A stretch of 42,224 nt of DNA, from positions 1 to 42,224 of the forward strand of contig CAKQLR010000014.1 of NCBI GenBank assembly GCA_934254725.1, given 5' to 3'. The notes beneath the pieces were generated by a model. That model was not told the origin of the DNA and made no database searches. It was given only the letters and a program-made list of their open reading frames with translations. The stretch's first letter is position 1. Each line of letters starts with the position of its first letter. The translations under genes were made by a program, and so were the position numbers. Source of the DNA: an uncultured Clostridia bacterium (GTDB lineage: Bacteria > Bacillota > Clostridia > Christensenellales > Borkfalkiaceae). This document shows, piece after piece, positions 7,170 to 14,672 of the stretch.

Positions 7170-8147
7170 ATGGCTCTCGTTACAAGCAAAAAGATGTTTG
7201 AAATGGCTTATAAGAACGGTTACGCCATCGGCGCGTTCAACGTCAACAACATGGAAATCGTTCAAGGTATCACCGAAGCGTGCAAAGAAGAAAACGCTCC
7301 TGTAATTCTTCAAGTTTCAAAGGGCGCGCGCGCTTACGCTAACCACACTTACCTTGTTAAACTTGTCGAAGCTGCGGTTATCGAATGCCCCAACATTCCC
7401 GTAGTTCTTCACCTTGATCACGGTCCGGATTTCGAAACCTGCAAGTCCTGCATAGACGGCGGCTTCACTTCCGTAATGATCGACGGTTCTTCTCATTCTT
7501 TCAAGGACAATATCGAACTCACCAAGAAGGTTGTTGAATACGCTCACGACCACGGCGTTGTAGTTGAAGGCGAACTCGGCACTTTGGCAGGCATAGAGGA
7601 CGAAGTTTCTCACGCTGTCGGTTCTTACACCAGACCCGAAGAAGTTGAAGAATTCGTTACCAAAACCGGCGTTGACTCGCTTGCTATCGCTATCGGTACT
7701 TCCCACGGCGCATACAAGTTCAAACCCGAACAGTGCACGAGAAACGAACAGGGTATACTTGTTCCCCCCGCTCTCCGTTTCGACATTTTGAAAGAAGTTT
7801 CCAAGAGGCTTCCTAACTTCCCTATCGTTCTTCACGGATCTTCTTCCGTTCCTCAGGAATACGTTCAGATGGTTAACACTTACGGCGGCAAGATGCCTAA
7901 CGCTATCGGCGTACCCGAAGAACAGCTTCGCGAAGCTGCTAAGCTTTCCGTTTGCAAAATCAATATCGACTCCGACCTCCGTCTCGCTATGACAGGTACG
8001 ATCAGAAAGTTCTTCGTTGAGCATCCCGACAAGTTCGACCCCAGAGAATATCTTAAACCTGCAAGAGCTAACATTAAAGAGCTTGTCAGACATAAACTTA
8101 AAGACGTTCTCGGTTGCGCAGGCAAAGCTGACGAATGCAAGGACTAA
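7170..8147 (+). CDS. fba: Class II fructose-1,6-bisphosphate aldolase
   Basis: 325 residues. It cleaves fructose 1,6-bisphosphate to dihydroxyacetone phosphate and glyceraldehyde 3-phosphate (or the reverse) using zinc, in the cytoplasm. Class II marks: GAFNVNNME near the N-terminus, the zinc region VLHLDHGPDFE, SVMIDGSSHSF, VEGELGTLAG with the Glu metal ligand, AIAIGTSHG, VLHGSSSVP, and CKINIDSDLR for phosphate binding. The long form with an extra CTRNEQG region is common in Clostridia. The ATG at 7170 has GGAGG 9 nt upstream; the open frame extends further upstream but without a ribosome site. It is monocistronic: own promoter and a perfect terminator. Confidence 0.97.
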   Translation: MALVTSKKMFEMAYKNGYAIGAFNVNNMEIVQGITEACKEENAPVILQVSKGARAYANHTYLVKLVEAAVIECPNIPVVLHLDHGPDFETCKSCIDGGFTSVMIDGSSHSFKDNIELTKKVVEYAHDHGVVVEGELGTLAGIEDEVSHAVGSYTRPEEVEEFVTKTGVDSLAIAIGTSHGAYKFKPEQCTRNEQGILVPPALRFDILKEVSKRLPNFPIVLHGSSSVPQEYVQMVNTYGGKMPNAIGVPEEQLREAAKLSVCKINIDSDLRLAMTGTIRKFFVEHPDKFDPREYLKPARANIKELVRHKLKDVLGCAGKADECKD

Positions 8148-8179
8148 TTTCCTTATAAATTTAATAGCAATATAAATAT

Positions 8180-8217
8180 AGGGCTGAGCGAATTAAAATT
8201 CGCTCAGCCCTGTTTTT
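8180..8217 (+). terminator. Terminator of fba
   Basis: A perfect stem, GGGCTGAGCGAATT with AATTCGCTCAGCCC, followed by TGTTTTT. The remaining 140 bases up to the XRE gene show no feature. Confidence 0.93.
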
Positions 8218-8356
8218 GTATACCGAAAATGAATTATTGTGCAGGTGCGCCAAAAGCGGGTGCCGGAAACGATGGATTACAGGAAGCGTATTCGGAACTG
8301 CCCGTGTTATTAAGACTGTTACTAAACGCCCTTTCCCAAGGTGCGTTAATATAAAC

Positions 8357-8635
8357 TCAACGTTTTTTCAGGTCGTTAATAAGTTGTTGAATGTGGACTA
8401 TTTCTTCCGTCGTTAGCCCTGAAACGTTAAGGTTATGACTTTCGTCTCTGCCTAAAAGAAAATCGGTACTAACGCAAAAATAGTCCGCGATTTTTACGAG
8501 CATTTCAACGGACGGAGCCACGTTATCGTTTTCCCAGTTGCTGACGCACTGCTTTGTAAGCCCTAAAGCTTTTGCAAGCTCTACCTGGGTCATGTGTCTT
8601 GCTTGTCGCAATTCTTTAATTCTATCGTTCAACAT
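8357..8635 (-). CDS. XRE family transcriptional regulator
   Basis: 92 residues. The N-terminal HTH_3 domain is clear (LRQARHMTQVELAKALGL, then TKQCVSNWEND), followed by EMLVKIADYFCVSTDFLLG and a short C-terminal helical tail (TTEEIVHIQQLINDLKK) that may mediate dimerisation. It is divergent from the collagen-like lipoprotein gene; the two promoters overlap and a 14-bp perfect palindrome at 8677-8690 covers its own -10 box. It most likely represses itself and possibly the lipoprotein gene. The ribosome site is weak (AGAGA). Confidence 0.9.
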   Translation of the reverse strand: MLNDRIKELRQARHMTQVELAKALGLTKQCVSNWENDNVAPSVEMLVKIADYFCVSTDFLLGRDESHNLNVSGLTTEEIVHIQQLINDLKKR

Positions 8636-8676
8636 AAAATTATCTCTGTAAAGTATCCACGTTTGTAAACTATTTC

Positions 8677-8690
8677 TATACTATAGTATA
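8677..8690. promoter_or_regulatory. Candidate operator palindrome
   Basis: TATACTATAGTATA is a perfect 14-bp palindrome, and related TAGTATAC occurs at 8720-8727 over the rightward -10. It overlaps the -10 of the XRE promoter, so it is a likely XRE binding site; binding is inferred. Confidence 0.5.
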
Positions 8691-8711
8691 AATATTACTT
8701 GACATTTGCAA
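8683..8711 (-). promoter_or_regulatory. Promoter of the XRE gene
   Basis: Read leftward: TTGCAA (8706-8711), 17 nt, TACTAT (8683-8688). It overlaps the rightward promoter at 8699-8727, so the two should interfere. Confidence 0.65.
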
Positions 8712-8727
8712 AATACTTTAGTATACT
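8699..8727 (+). promoter_or_regulatory. Promoter of the collagen-like lipoprotein gene
   Basis: TTGACA (8699-8704), 17 nt, TATACT (8722-8727). The leader is about 130 nt and AT-rich. It contains a possible nine-codon ORF (ATG at 8761) behind GAGGG; whether that is translated is unknown. Confidence 0.78.
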
Positions 8728-8863
8728 GATAATTGATTTTTGTTGAGGGAGAATGCTTGTATGGAAACATTAAAGTCATTTAATACTTGATAATATTTTT
8801 TTATAATAATTTATTTTGCAAATTGTATTTGAAATTTATTAGATAAAAAGGAGATTGTAGGTA

Positions 8864-10003
8864 ATGAAAAATATTATTTTAAAAATAGTGGGAATGATAT
8901 TATCTGTGTTTATCGTGTTTGGAAGTGTTTCTTGTTCGTGTTACGATAACGGAGATACTTCCGATAGTTCTGCGGCTAATTCGGATAATGAAATTGTGGC
9001 AATTTATGCTTTATACGTAAAAAAAATGAATGAAGAACATAGCACTCCGTTATCTTATGACGAATGGCTTCAAACGATTAAAGGAGAAAGGGGAGAACAA
9101 GGCTTGCGCGGCGAAAAGGGCGAGACCGGAGCGACAGGACCGCAGGGAGAAAAGGGCGAAACCGGAGCGACAGGGCCGCAGGGTGAAAAAGGCGAAAAGG
9201 GCGAAGCCGGTCGCGGTATTTTGAGTGTGGAAATCATTGACGGTTATTTGTGGATTACGTATACCGATAACCCGGATTTAAAGATAAAAATAGGGAAAGT
9301 CATTCCCGATGAGGATTTAACATTAGAATTTTATTTGCTTGAAAATGGCACATACGGAGTAAAGGGCGGCGATGACATTTTAAGCGTGGACGAGGTTGAA
9401 ATTCCGAGCGAATACAAAGGGAAAAAAGTAACAAAAATACTGAAAGATGCTTTTAAGGGTATAACAACATTTAAGAAAGTAACTGTTTCGGATAATATAG
9501 AACAAATCGGCGACAACGCATTCGACGGTTGTACTGGATTGCAGGAAATCAATATTCCCGAAACGGTACAAAGTATCGGTTCGTATGCTTTTAACGGTTG
9601 TGAAAATCTGGGTTCGGCAACTTCGTTATATGCTACAAAAATCGGTGAATATGCTTTTTGTAATTGTGTTAATGTCAATATATCGATAGGCTCGTCTGTG
9701 AAATCGATCGGGGCATATGCTTTTTACGGATGCAATTATTCAAATATCGCGTTTGAGAACACTGATGCCTGGGTAAGCGCTTTAAGTTCAAAACTCAAAT
9801 ACCAACGTGTATGCGATCCGGATATGGCGAGTAAAGAAACAACGACGGAATCGTTGTATCCGGATAACTCATTAAGCAAATTGATTGCAGGAGACGTTAA
9901 GGCTTTAACTGTAACATATAATGACTATTGGCTGAAAACAGGTAAGTTTACGCAGCAGTATTCGACGTTTTCATTGTACAAAGAAGCTTGGATAATGAAC
10001 TAA
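8864..10003 (+). CDS. Surface lipoprotein with collagen-like and BspA-type leucine-rich repeats
   Basis: 379 residues. A lipoprotein signal ends in the lipobox SVSC (Cys24). After a Ser/Asp-rich linker and the segment YVKKMNEEHSTPLSYDEWLQ, residues 74-115 are 14 uninterrupted Gly-X-Y triplets, a collagen-like rod rich in GEK, GET, GAT and GPQ. A short beta region (GILSVEIIDGYLWITYTD) follows, then about five LRR_5/BspA-type repeats at roughly residues 170-300 (DNAFDGCTGLQEINIPE, SYAFNGCENL, EYAFCNC, AYAFYGC). The last 70 residues are unrecognised. Collagen-like trimerisation plus LRR domains suggests an exposed adhesin or binding protein. AAGGAG precedes the ATG. It has its own regulated promoter and is alone in its transcription unit. 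Two identical 12-residue units come from a 36-bp DNA repeat, so length can vary in frame. Confidence 0.9.
   Translation: MKNIILKIVGMILSVFIVFGSVSCSCYDNGDTSDSSAANSDNEIVAIYALYVKKMNEEHSTPLSYDEWLQTIKGERGEQGLRGEKGETGATGPQGEKGETGATGPQGEKGEKGEAGRGILSVEIIDGYLWITYTDNPDLKIKIGKVIPDEDLTLEFYLLENGTYGVKGGDDILSVDEVEIPSEYKGKKVTKILKDAFKGITTFKKVTVSDNIEQIGDNAFDGCTGLQEINIPETVQSIGSYAFNGCENLGSATSLYATKIGEYAFCNCVNVNISIGSSVKSIGAYAFYGCNYSNIAFENTDAWVSALSSKLKYQRVCDPDMASKETTTESLYPDNSLSKLIAGDVKALTVTYNDYWLKTGKFTQQYSTFSLYKEAWIMN
9110..9181 (+). repeat. 36-bp tandem repeat encoding Gly-X-Y units
   Basis: Two near-identical copies of 36 bp each encode GEKGETGATGPQ (residues 83-94 and 95-106), and a third, divergent unit follows. 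The unit is a multiple of three, so slippage would change the length of the collagen-like stalk without a frameshift. Confidence 0.85.
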
Positions 10004-10132
10004 TAGATATTTTTTATAAGTAAAAAGGCTGTCCGTAAGATGTTGAGAAACGTACTGCAGGCAGTCTTTTATAATGCCTTAATTACCCTAAGAGGGGAAA
10101 GACCGTTTTGCTGCAAGTTTTTATACGCAAAA

Positions 10133-10171
10133 TAAAAGCGCGCCGAGGGGATTGCTTCGGGACGCTTTTTA
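10133..10171. terminator. Bidirectional terminator between the lipoprotein gene and ychF
   Basis: AAAAGCG and CGCTTTT enclose an inner CCGA/TCGG stem; A-rich flank on the left, T-rich on the right. It serves the convergent lipoprotein and ychF genes. The preceding 130 bases (10004-10132) hold only a weak ACTG/CAGT hairpin. Confidence 0.75.
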
Positions 10172-10189
10172 TATTATGAATTTTTAATT

Positions 10190-11287
10190 TTATACGTTGA
10201 AGCGGAACAGAACGACGTCTCCGTCTTTGAAAACGTAATCTTTACCTTCGCTTCTGACTTTGCCTTTTTCCTTTGCGTTATTGTAGTTGCCGCAGTCAAG
10301 CAACGTCTGCCAATCGACGACTTCCGCACGGATAAAGCCTTTTTCGAAATCGGAGTGAATTTTACCTGCCGCCTGGGGGGCTTTTGTTCCGTTTTCGATG
10401 GTCCACGCCCTTGTTTCCTTTTCGCCCGCCGTAAGGTAACTGATTAAGCCCAACAGTTTGTAAGATGCTTTAACCAGACGGTTAAGTCCGCTCTCTTTAA
10501 GCCCGAGCTCTTCAAGGAACATTGTCGCTTCGTCCGCAGGGAGAGAAGAAAGTTCTTCTTCCGTTTTTGCGCAGATAACGAGGACCTCGCTGCCTTCTTT
10601 TGCGGCGAACTCTTCTACTCGTTTAACAAGAGGAATTTCGTCGTCTGCCTTGCCCATATCCGCCTCTCCTATGTTTGCGGCGTAAATAACCGGTTTTGCG
10701 GTGAGTAGGAATAATCCTTTGACGTAATCCTGTTCTTCTTCGGAAAACTCCATGCTTCTCACGGGTTTTTCTTCCGAAAGGGTGTTGTATATGCGCTCAA
10801 GAATATCGCATTCCGTCTTATATTTTTTGTCCCCGGTTTTAATCATGCTTCTCGCCTTGTCAAGACGTTTCGTGACGCTTTCGAGGTCTGCTAAAATCAA
10901 TTCCAGATTGATTGTAGTAATATCTCTTATCGGGTCCACGGAATCTTCTACGTGGGTTACGTTGTCGTCTATAAAGCAACGCACTACGTGCACGATGGCG
11001 TCCACCTCTCTTATGTGCGAAAGGAATTTATTGCCAAGCCCTTCACCGTGGCTTGCGCCCTTTACAAGCCCCGCGATATCGACGAATTCTATCGTCGCGG
11101 GTGTGATTTTCTTGCTGTTATAAAGCGCTGCAAGTTTTTCAAGGCGTTCGTCGGGGACTGCAACCACGCCGACGTTCGGCTCTATCGTGCAGAACGGGAA
11201 GTTAGCCGCTTGTGCGCCCGCATGTGTTATTGCGTTAAACAACGTGGACTTTCCTACGTTGGGAAGCCCTACTACTCCGAGTTTCAT
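10190..11287 (-). CDS. ychF: Redox-regulated ATPase YchF (Obg-like)
   Basis: 365 residues, full family length. YchF is an Obg-family P-loop protein that prefers ATP to GTP and is linked to ribosome and stress functions. Visible: Walker A GLPNVGKST at the N-terminus, DIAGLVKGASHGEGLGN (G3 and switch II region), NIGE in place of the GTP-specifying NKxE (the family hallmark), a helical insert around residues 130-200, and a C-terminal TGS domain ending in KDYVFKDGDVVLFRFNV. The ATG at 11287 has GGAG upstream; an earlier in-frame start is not supported. It has its own promoter (11347-11375) and is monocistronic. Confidence 0.97.
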   Translation of the reverse strand: MKLGVVGLPNVGKSTLFNAITHAGAQAANFPFCTIEPNVGVVAVPDERLEKLAALYNSKKITPATIEFVDIAGLVKGASHGEGLGNKFLSHIREVDAIVHVVRCFIDDNVTHVEDSVDPIRDITTINLELILADLESVTKRLDKARSMIKTGDKKYKTECDILERIYNTLSEEKPVRSMEFSEEEQDYVKGLFLLTAKPVIYAANIGEADMGKADDEIPLVKRVEEFAAKEGSEVLVICAKTEEELSSLPADEATMFLEELGLKESGLNRLVKASYKLLGLISYLTAGEKETRAWTIENGTKAPQAAGKIHSDFEKGFIRAEVVDWQTLLDCGNYNNAKEKGKVRSEGKDYVFKDGDVVLFRFNV

Positions 11288-11346
11288 ATTCTTATCTCCG
11301 TTTAAAAGCGGGAAAATCACCCACGCTTTTACTTTTTTTCTAATAC

Positions 11347-11375
11347 AGTATATAATAATTCGGCTTTAAAAACAA
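11347..11375 (-). promoter_or_regulatory. Promoter of ychF
   Basis: Read leftward: TTGTTT (11370-11375), 17 nt, TATACT (11347-11352). The leader is about 55-60 nt and ends in the GGAG ribosome site. Confidence 0.65.
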
Positions 11376-11415
11376 GCGTTTGCGGAAGCAAATCTTTTGC
11401 CGTCCGAATTTTTCT

Positions 11416-12309
11416 TTAATCCGAACCCGTACGGCGGTTGCCGTAAACTTCGCTTTCAATATGTTTTGCGTAGGCGGCGGCAACGTTTACGCCTGTAGTT
11501 TCTTCTATGCCTTTGAAAAATGCGTTGGAGTTAGCCTCGCAAAAGTAAGCCTTGCCGTCCGTACCGGTGAGAATATCCACGCCGCAATAATCGAGACCGA
11601 GCGCTTTGTTCACCTTTACCGCCATTTCCGCCTCTTCTTCGGAAAGGTCTATTTTAAAGCCTTTTCCGCCTTGAGCTATGTTGGAACGGAAATCATTTTC
11701 GTTCACCCGTTTCATGGCGGCGATTATTTTACCGCCTATCACTATGATGCGTTTATCTTCCCCGCCCTTGCCGATGAATTTCTGATATAAATGGGGAACA
11801 AGTCTCAGCTTTTCCCTGAGAGAGGAAAGCTCCTCGAAGTTCCTCGCAAGATGAACGCCCGAGCCCATCGAGCCGTAAACTTCTTTAACGACGACGGGGT
11901 AGCCGATTTTTTCCTCTACAATCTTTGCGAAATCGTCCTTTTGGGGCAATCGGTACATAAGAGGGGAGGAAATAGTGTAAGGCATATTCACGCCTTTCCC
12001 TGCAAGTGAAATGTAGGTAAGCATTTTATCGTCGCAAAGTTCTATCGCGCGGGCGCTGTTGAATAACCGCAGTCCCGTGCTTTCAAGCATTTTTGCCGTG
12101 TGTATGTCTTTATTCAGGTAGACTGCGAAATCGTATCGGGGGAAAGTGCTTTTTGCGTCCTCTCCGTCGATGTATGCGAGTGCGTCGTTACCCTTAACTT
12201 CGTCCGCCGTTATGTCGAGCGCTTTAAGCTCTCTAGTGAGGGAGTTCAGCTGATGAAGGGTGGATTCGCCCAAAAAATATCCGTTTGTAATTATAGCGCA
12301 TTTTTTCAT
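11416..12309 (-). CDS. RimK-like ATP-grasp ligase
   Basis: 297 residues. ATP-grasp enzymes of the RimK group join an amino acid or other amine to a carboxylate through an acyl-phosphate. Visible: an N-terminal pre-ATP-grasp region, the RimK-style NSARAIELCDDKMLTYISLAGKGV segment, then the ATP-grasp fold with YPVVVKEVYGSMGSGVHL, LYQKFIGKGGEDKRIIVIGGKIIAAMKR, and the metal site DYCGVDILTGTDGKAYFCEANSN. The substrate is not predictable; ribosomal protein S6, cofactor F420 or peptide ligation are known in the family. It is the third gene of an operon, 20 nt after the FAD oxidoreductase and downstream of rdgB. The ribosome site is weak. No strong terminator follows; a short TTTGC/GCAAA hairpin lies just past the stop. 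Confidence 0.88.
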   Translation of the reverse strand: MKKCAIITNGYFLGESTLHQLNSLTRELKALDITADEVKGNDALAYIDGEDAKSTFPRYDFAVYLNKDIHTAKMLESTGLRLFNSARAIELCDDKMLTYISLAGKGVNMPYTISSPLMYRLPQKDDFAKIVEEKIGYPVVVKEVYGSMGSGVHLARNFEELSSLREKLRLVPHLYQKFIGKGGEDKRIIVIGGKIIAAMKRVNENDFRSNIAQGGKGFKIDLSEEEAEMAVKVNKALGLDYCGVDILTGTDGKAYFCEANSNAFFKGIEETTGVNVAAAYAKHIESEVYGNRRTGSD

Positions 12310-12329
12310 AATAAATTTCTTTTATCGTT

Positions 12330-13868
12330 TTATAGCACGGGGGATTCATCCGCCCCGTACTTTTTTAAAATAGCTTCGGCAACTTTTATTCCGTCTGCCG
12401 CCGCGCTGGAAATGCCGCCCGCGTAGCCCGCGCCCTCTCCGCAAGGGTAAAGGTTTTCTGCGGAAACGGAAGCAAATTTTTCGTTTCGGGTAATTCTTAC
12501 GGGGGAGGAAGTCCTCGTTTCCGTACCCGTAAGTATGGCGTTTTCGTTAGCAAACCCGTGAAGCCGTCTGTCCATATCAGTGATTGCGCTTGCAATGGAA
12601 AGAGAAGCACTCTCAGGCAAAAGTTTATGCAAAGGGTAAGGCGTGACGCCTAACGGATAAGTAGGCGTTACTTCCGTGCCGAGAGAAGAAAACCCTCTTT
12701 TTCGCAGAAAATCGCCCACTTTTGCTGCAGGTGCGGAATAATTTCTTCCGCCCGCTTCAAAGGTTTTTCTCTCTATCTCACGCTGAAAATCTATGCCCGC
12801 AAGAGGGGAAGAGGAAGGAAAATCTTCCTTTCTTATTTCGGAAATAATCGCGCTGTTGGCGTTTTGCCCGTCGCGCAGGTAGTTGCTCATGCCGTTTGTA
12901 ACTACGGCGTTTTCTTCGCTTGCCGCGGGCATAACAACGCCGCCGGGGCACATGCAGAATGTGAATACGCTGCGTTCGCCCGCGTGGCTTACAAGTTTAT
13001 AATCGGCAGGGGGTAAAAGCCCCGCGCTTCTGCCATACTGTGAAAAGTTTATAACCGATTGCGGGTGTTCTATACGGAAGCCCATCGCAAAAGCTTTCTG
13101 TTCTATGTACACCCCTCGGCTGTTCAGCATATAAAACGTGTCGCGCGCGCTGTGTCCGAGTGCTAAAACTATCTCGTCATAGTCCTCGTCCGAAAACGAT
13201 GTTTTTGCTTTAGCCCTGCCGTTCGCTATGTTTATATCCGTAAGTTTTTCTGAAAAAATCACCCTGCCGCCGAGCCGTTTAATTTCCTCTCTTATGGCGG
13301 AAACTACTGCGGGGAGCCTGTCGCTGCCTATGTGCGGTTTGGATAAATAGGCTATTTCTTCGGGTGAGCCAAAACGCACAAAGTCCCGTAAAACGCGCAT
13401 TATCAGCGGTGAATTGACCTGCGTGTTTAGCTTGCCGTCGGAAAAAGCACCTGCTCCGCCCTCGCCGAACTGCACGTTGCTTTCGGTGTTTAACCGGCGT
13501 GTGGAAACGAAATTATCCACGTCGTTTTTTCTTTCCGAAACGGGTTTGCCTCGTTCGATAAGAGTAACGTCCATTCCGCCGCGCACAAGCGTCAAAGAAC
13601 AAAACAATCCTGCAGGACCTGCGCCGACGACCAGAACCCTGCCTTTTCTTTTTGCCGTAAGAGGGAGCGTTTCGTCGTTAAACGGGGCGTCCGAAATCTC
13701 CGCAGAGTAAACGATTTTTACGTCGTTTTTGTCGCGCGCGTCTATAGATTTTTTTGTTATGCGAAAAAAAGGCGACGATTTTTCGTTTGTGCCCGCCTTT
13801 TTGTAAGCTTTGCGTTTTAAATTTGTTTCGCTCTCCCCGGGGGACAGCGTAAGATTTGAAATCTTCAT
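12330..13868 (-). CDS. FAD-dependent oxidoreductase (COG2509-type)
   Basis: 512 residues. An N-terminal 80-residue region precedes the dinucleotide-binding Rossmann motif VLVVGAGPAGLF at about residue 80. The segment NVQFGEGGAGAFSDGKLNT is a signature of the COG2509 'uncharacterised FAD-dependent dehydrogenase' group. LALGHSARDTFYML and the closing GEGAGYAGGISSAAADGIKVA complete the FAD-binding fold. The physiological substrate of the group is not established. The ATG overlaps the rdgB stop by four bases (ATGA), so it is translated by coupling in the rdgB-oxidoreductase-ATP-grasp operon. It is cytoplasmic, with no signal peptide. Confidence 0.92.
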   Translation of the reverse strand: MKISNLTLSPGESETNLKRKAYKKAGTNEKSSPFFRITKKSIDARDKNDVKIVYSAEISDAPFNDETLPLTAKRKGRVLVVGAGPAGLFCSLTLVRGGMDVTLIERGKPVSERKNDVDNFVSTRRLNTESNVQFGEGGAGAFSDGKLNTQVNSPLIMRVLRDFVRFGSPEEIAYLSKPHIGSDRLPAVVSAIREEIKRLGGRVIFSEKLTDINIANGRAKAKTSFSDEDYDEIVLALGHSARDTFYMLNSRGVYIEQKAFAMGFRIEHPQSVINFSQYGRSAGLLPPADYKLVSHAGERSVFTFCMCPGGVVMPAASEENAVVTNGMSNYLRDGQNANSAIISEIRKEDFPSSSPLAGIDFQREIERKTFEAGGRNYSAPAAKVGDFLRKRGFSSLGTEVTPTYPLGVTPYPLHKLLPESASLSIASAITDMDRRLHGFANENAILTGTETRTSSPVRITRNEKFASVSAENLYPCGEGAGYAGGISSAAADGIKVAEAILKKYGADESPVL

Positions 13869-14446
13869 AACGTTTTAAGAATTTCCGCCATTTTCTGTAA
13901 AGCCCTTCCGCGGTGGCTTACGGAATTTTTTTCCTCGTCGCTCGCTTCGCCGAAGCTTTTATTCAGGTCGTAACTGAAAAACAGACTGTCGTAACCGAAG
14001 CCGTTGTTTCCCGTTTCCTTTTCAAGAATGCGTCCCTCGGTTTTGCCCTCGGTCACAAAAGACCTGCCGTCAGGCAAACAAAGGCTCATAACGCATATAA
14101 AGCGTGCATTTCTGTCAGTTGCGTTTTGCATATTTTTTAAAAGAAGTGCCCTGTTCCGCGCATTATCGACGGGTTCGCCCGAATATCTCGCACTGTAAAC
14201 GCCAGGGGCGCCGCCTAAAAAATCCACTTGCAGACCGCTGTCGTCCGCGAGTACGGGCAGAGATAAAGCGTTGCACGCGGTTCTCGCTTTAAGCATGGAG
14301 TTTTCCTCGAACGTGTCGCCCGTTTCTTCTATTTCGTCCGTAAAGCCGGCTTCCGCCATGGAAAGCACAGTATATTCTTTTCCGAGCATTTCGGAAATTT
14401 CCTTTAATTTGCCCTTGTTGGAGGATGCAATCACTAATTTTTTCAT
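13865..14446 (-). CDS. rdgB: XTP/dITP diphosphatase (RdgB/HAM1)
   Basis: 193 residues, the usual length. It hydrolyses non-canonical purine nucleoside triphosphates (ITP, dITP, XTP) to the monophosphate and pyrophosphate, cleaning the nucleotide pool. Visible: the N-terminal SSNKGKLKEI substrate motif, EETGDTFEENSMLKA, ADDSGLQVDFLGGAPGVYSARYSG, EGKTEGRI, GNNGFGYDSLFF, and the C-terminal SHRGRALQKM. It is the first gene of a three-gene operon. A promoter lies so close (-10 ends 6 nt before the ATG) that the mRNA is predicted to be leaderless; accordingly there is no Shine-Dalgarno. Confidence 0.97.
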   Translation of the reverse strand: MKKLVIASSNKGKLKEISEMLGKEYTVLSMAEAGFTDEIEETGDTFEENSMLKARTACNALSLPVLADDSGLQVDFLGGAPGVYSARYSGEPVDNARNRALLLKNMQNATDRNARFICVMSLCLPDGRSFVTEGKTEGRILEKETGNNGFGYDSLFFSYDLNKSFGEASDEEKNSVSHRGRALQKMAEILKTL

Positions 14447-14452
14447 AAAAAA

Positions 14453-14481
14453 AGTATATCACAACGGCGTTTAATAGTAAA
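14453..14481 (-). promoter_or_regulatory. Promoter of the rdgB operon, predicted leaderless
   Basis: Read leftward: TTTACT (14476-14481), 17 nt, TATACT (14453-14458), then six T and the ATG at 14446. The expected start, seven bases after the -10, is the A of the ATG. Confidence 0.65.
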
Positions 14482-14550
14482 GCGTTTTCGTAAAATCTGC
14501 CGATTTTAGCGTATGTTATACGGCAATTTCGGCGTATCGTAATAATTTAA

Positions 14551-14580
14551 TTGACTAAAACGGATGTTTTTTTGTATAAT
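14551..14580 (+). promoter_or_regulatory. Promoter of the radical SAM-TIGR03936-RNase G unit
   Basis: TTGACT (14551-14556), 18 nt, TATAAT (14575-14580). The predicted start is near 14587, giving a leader of about 85 nt that contains alternative stems (14601-14650). Confidence 0.75.
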
Positions 14581-14600
14581 AAATATATTGTGGATTTTAT

Positions 14601-14650
14601 CGGCAATTAAAGCCGAAGGTTTCGTCCGTTGGCTTTTTTGCTTTGGACGG
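14601..14650 (+). promoter_or_regulatory. Candidate transcription attenuator in the radical SAM leader
   Basis: A terminator-like stem AAAGCC (14609-14614) / GGCTTT (14631-14636) ends in a run of six T. Two rival pairings exist: CGGC (14601-14604) with GCCG (14612-14615), and CGTCC (14623-14627) with GGACG (14645-14649). Each would compete with the terminator. The stems are short; the model is an inference from base pairing only. Confidence 0.4.
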
Positions 14651-14672
14651 GACAAAGAACAAGGATGTTCCT

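Noticed and set aside
7317..8093. 258-codon open frame opposite fba
   Set aside because: Fully antisense to a conserved aldolase gene, with no coding evidence.
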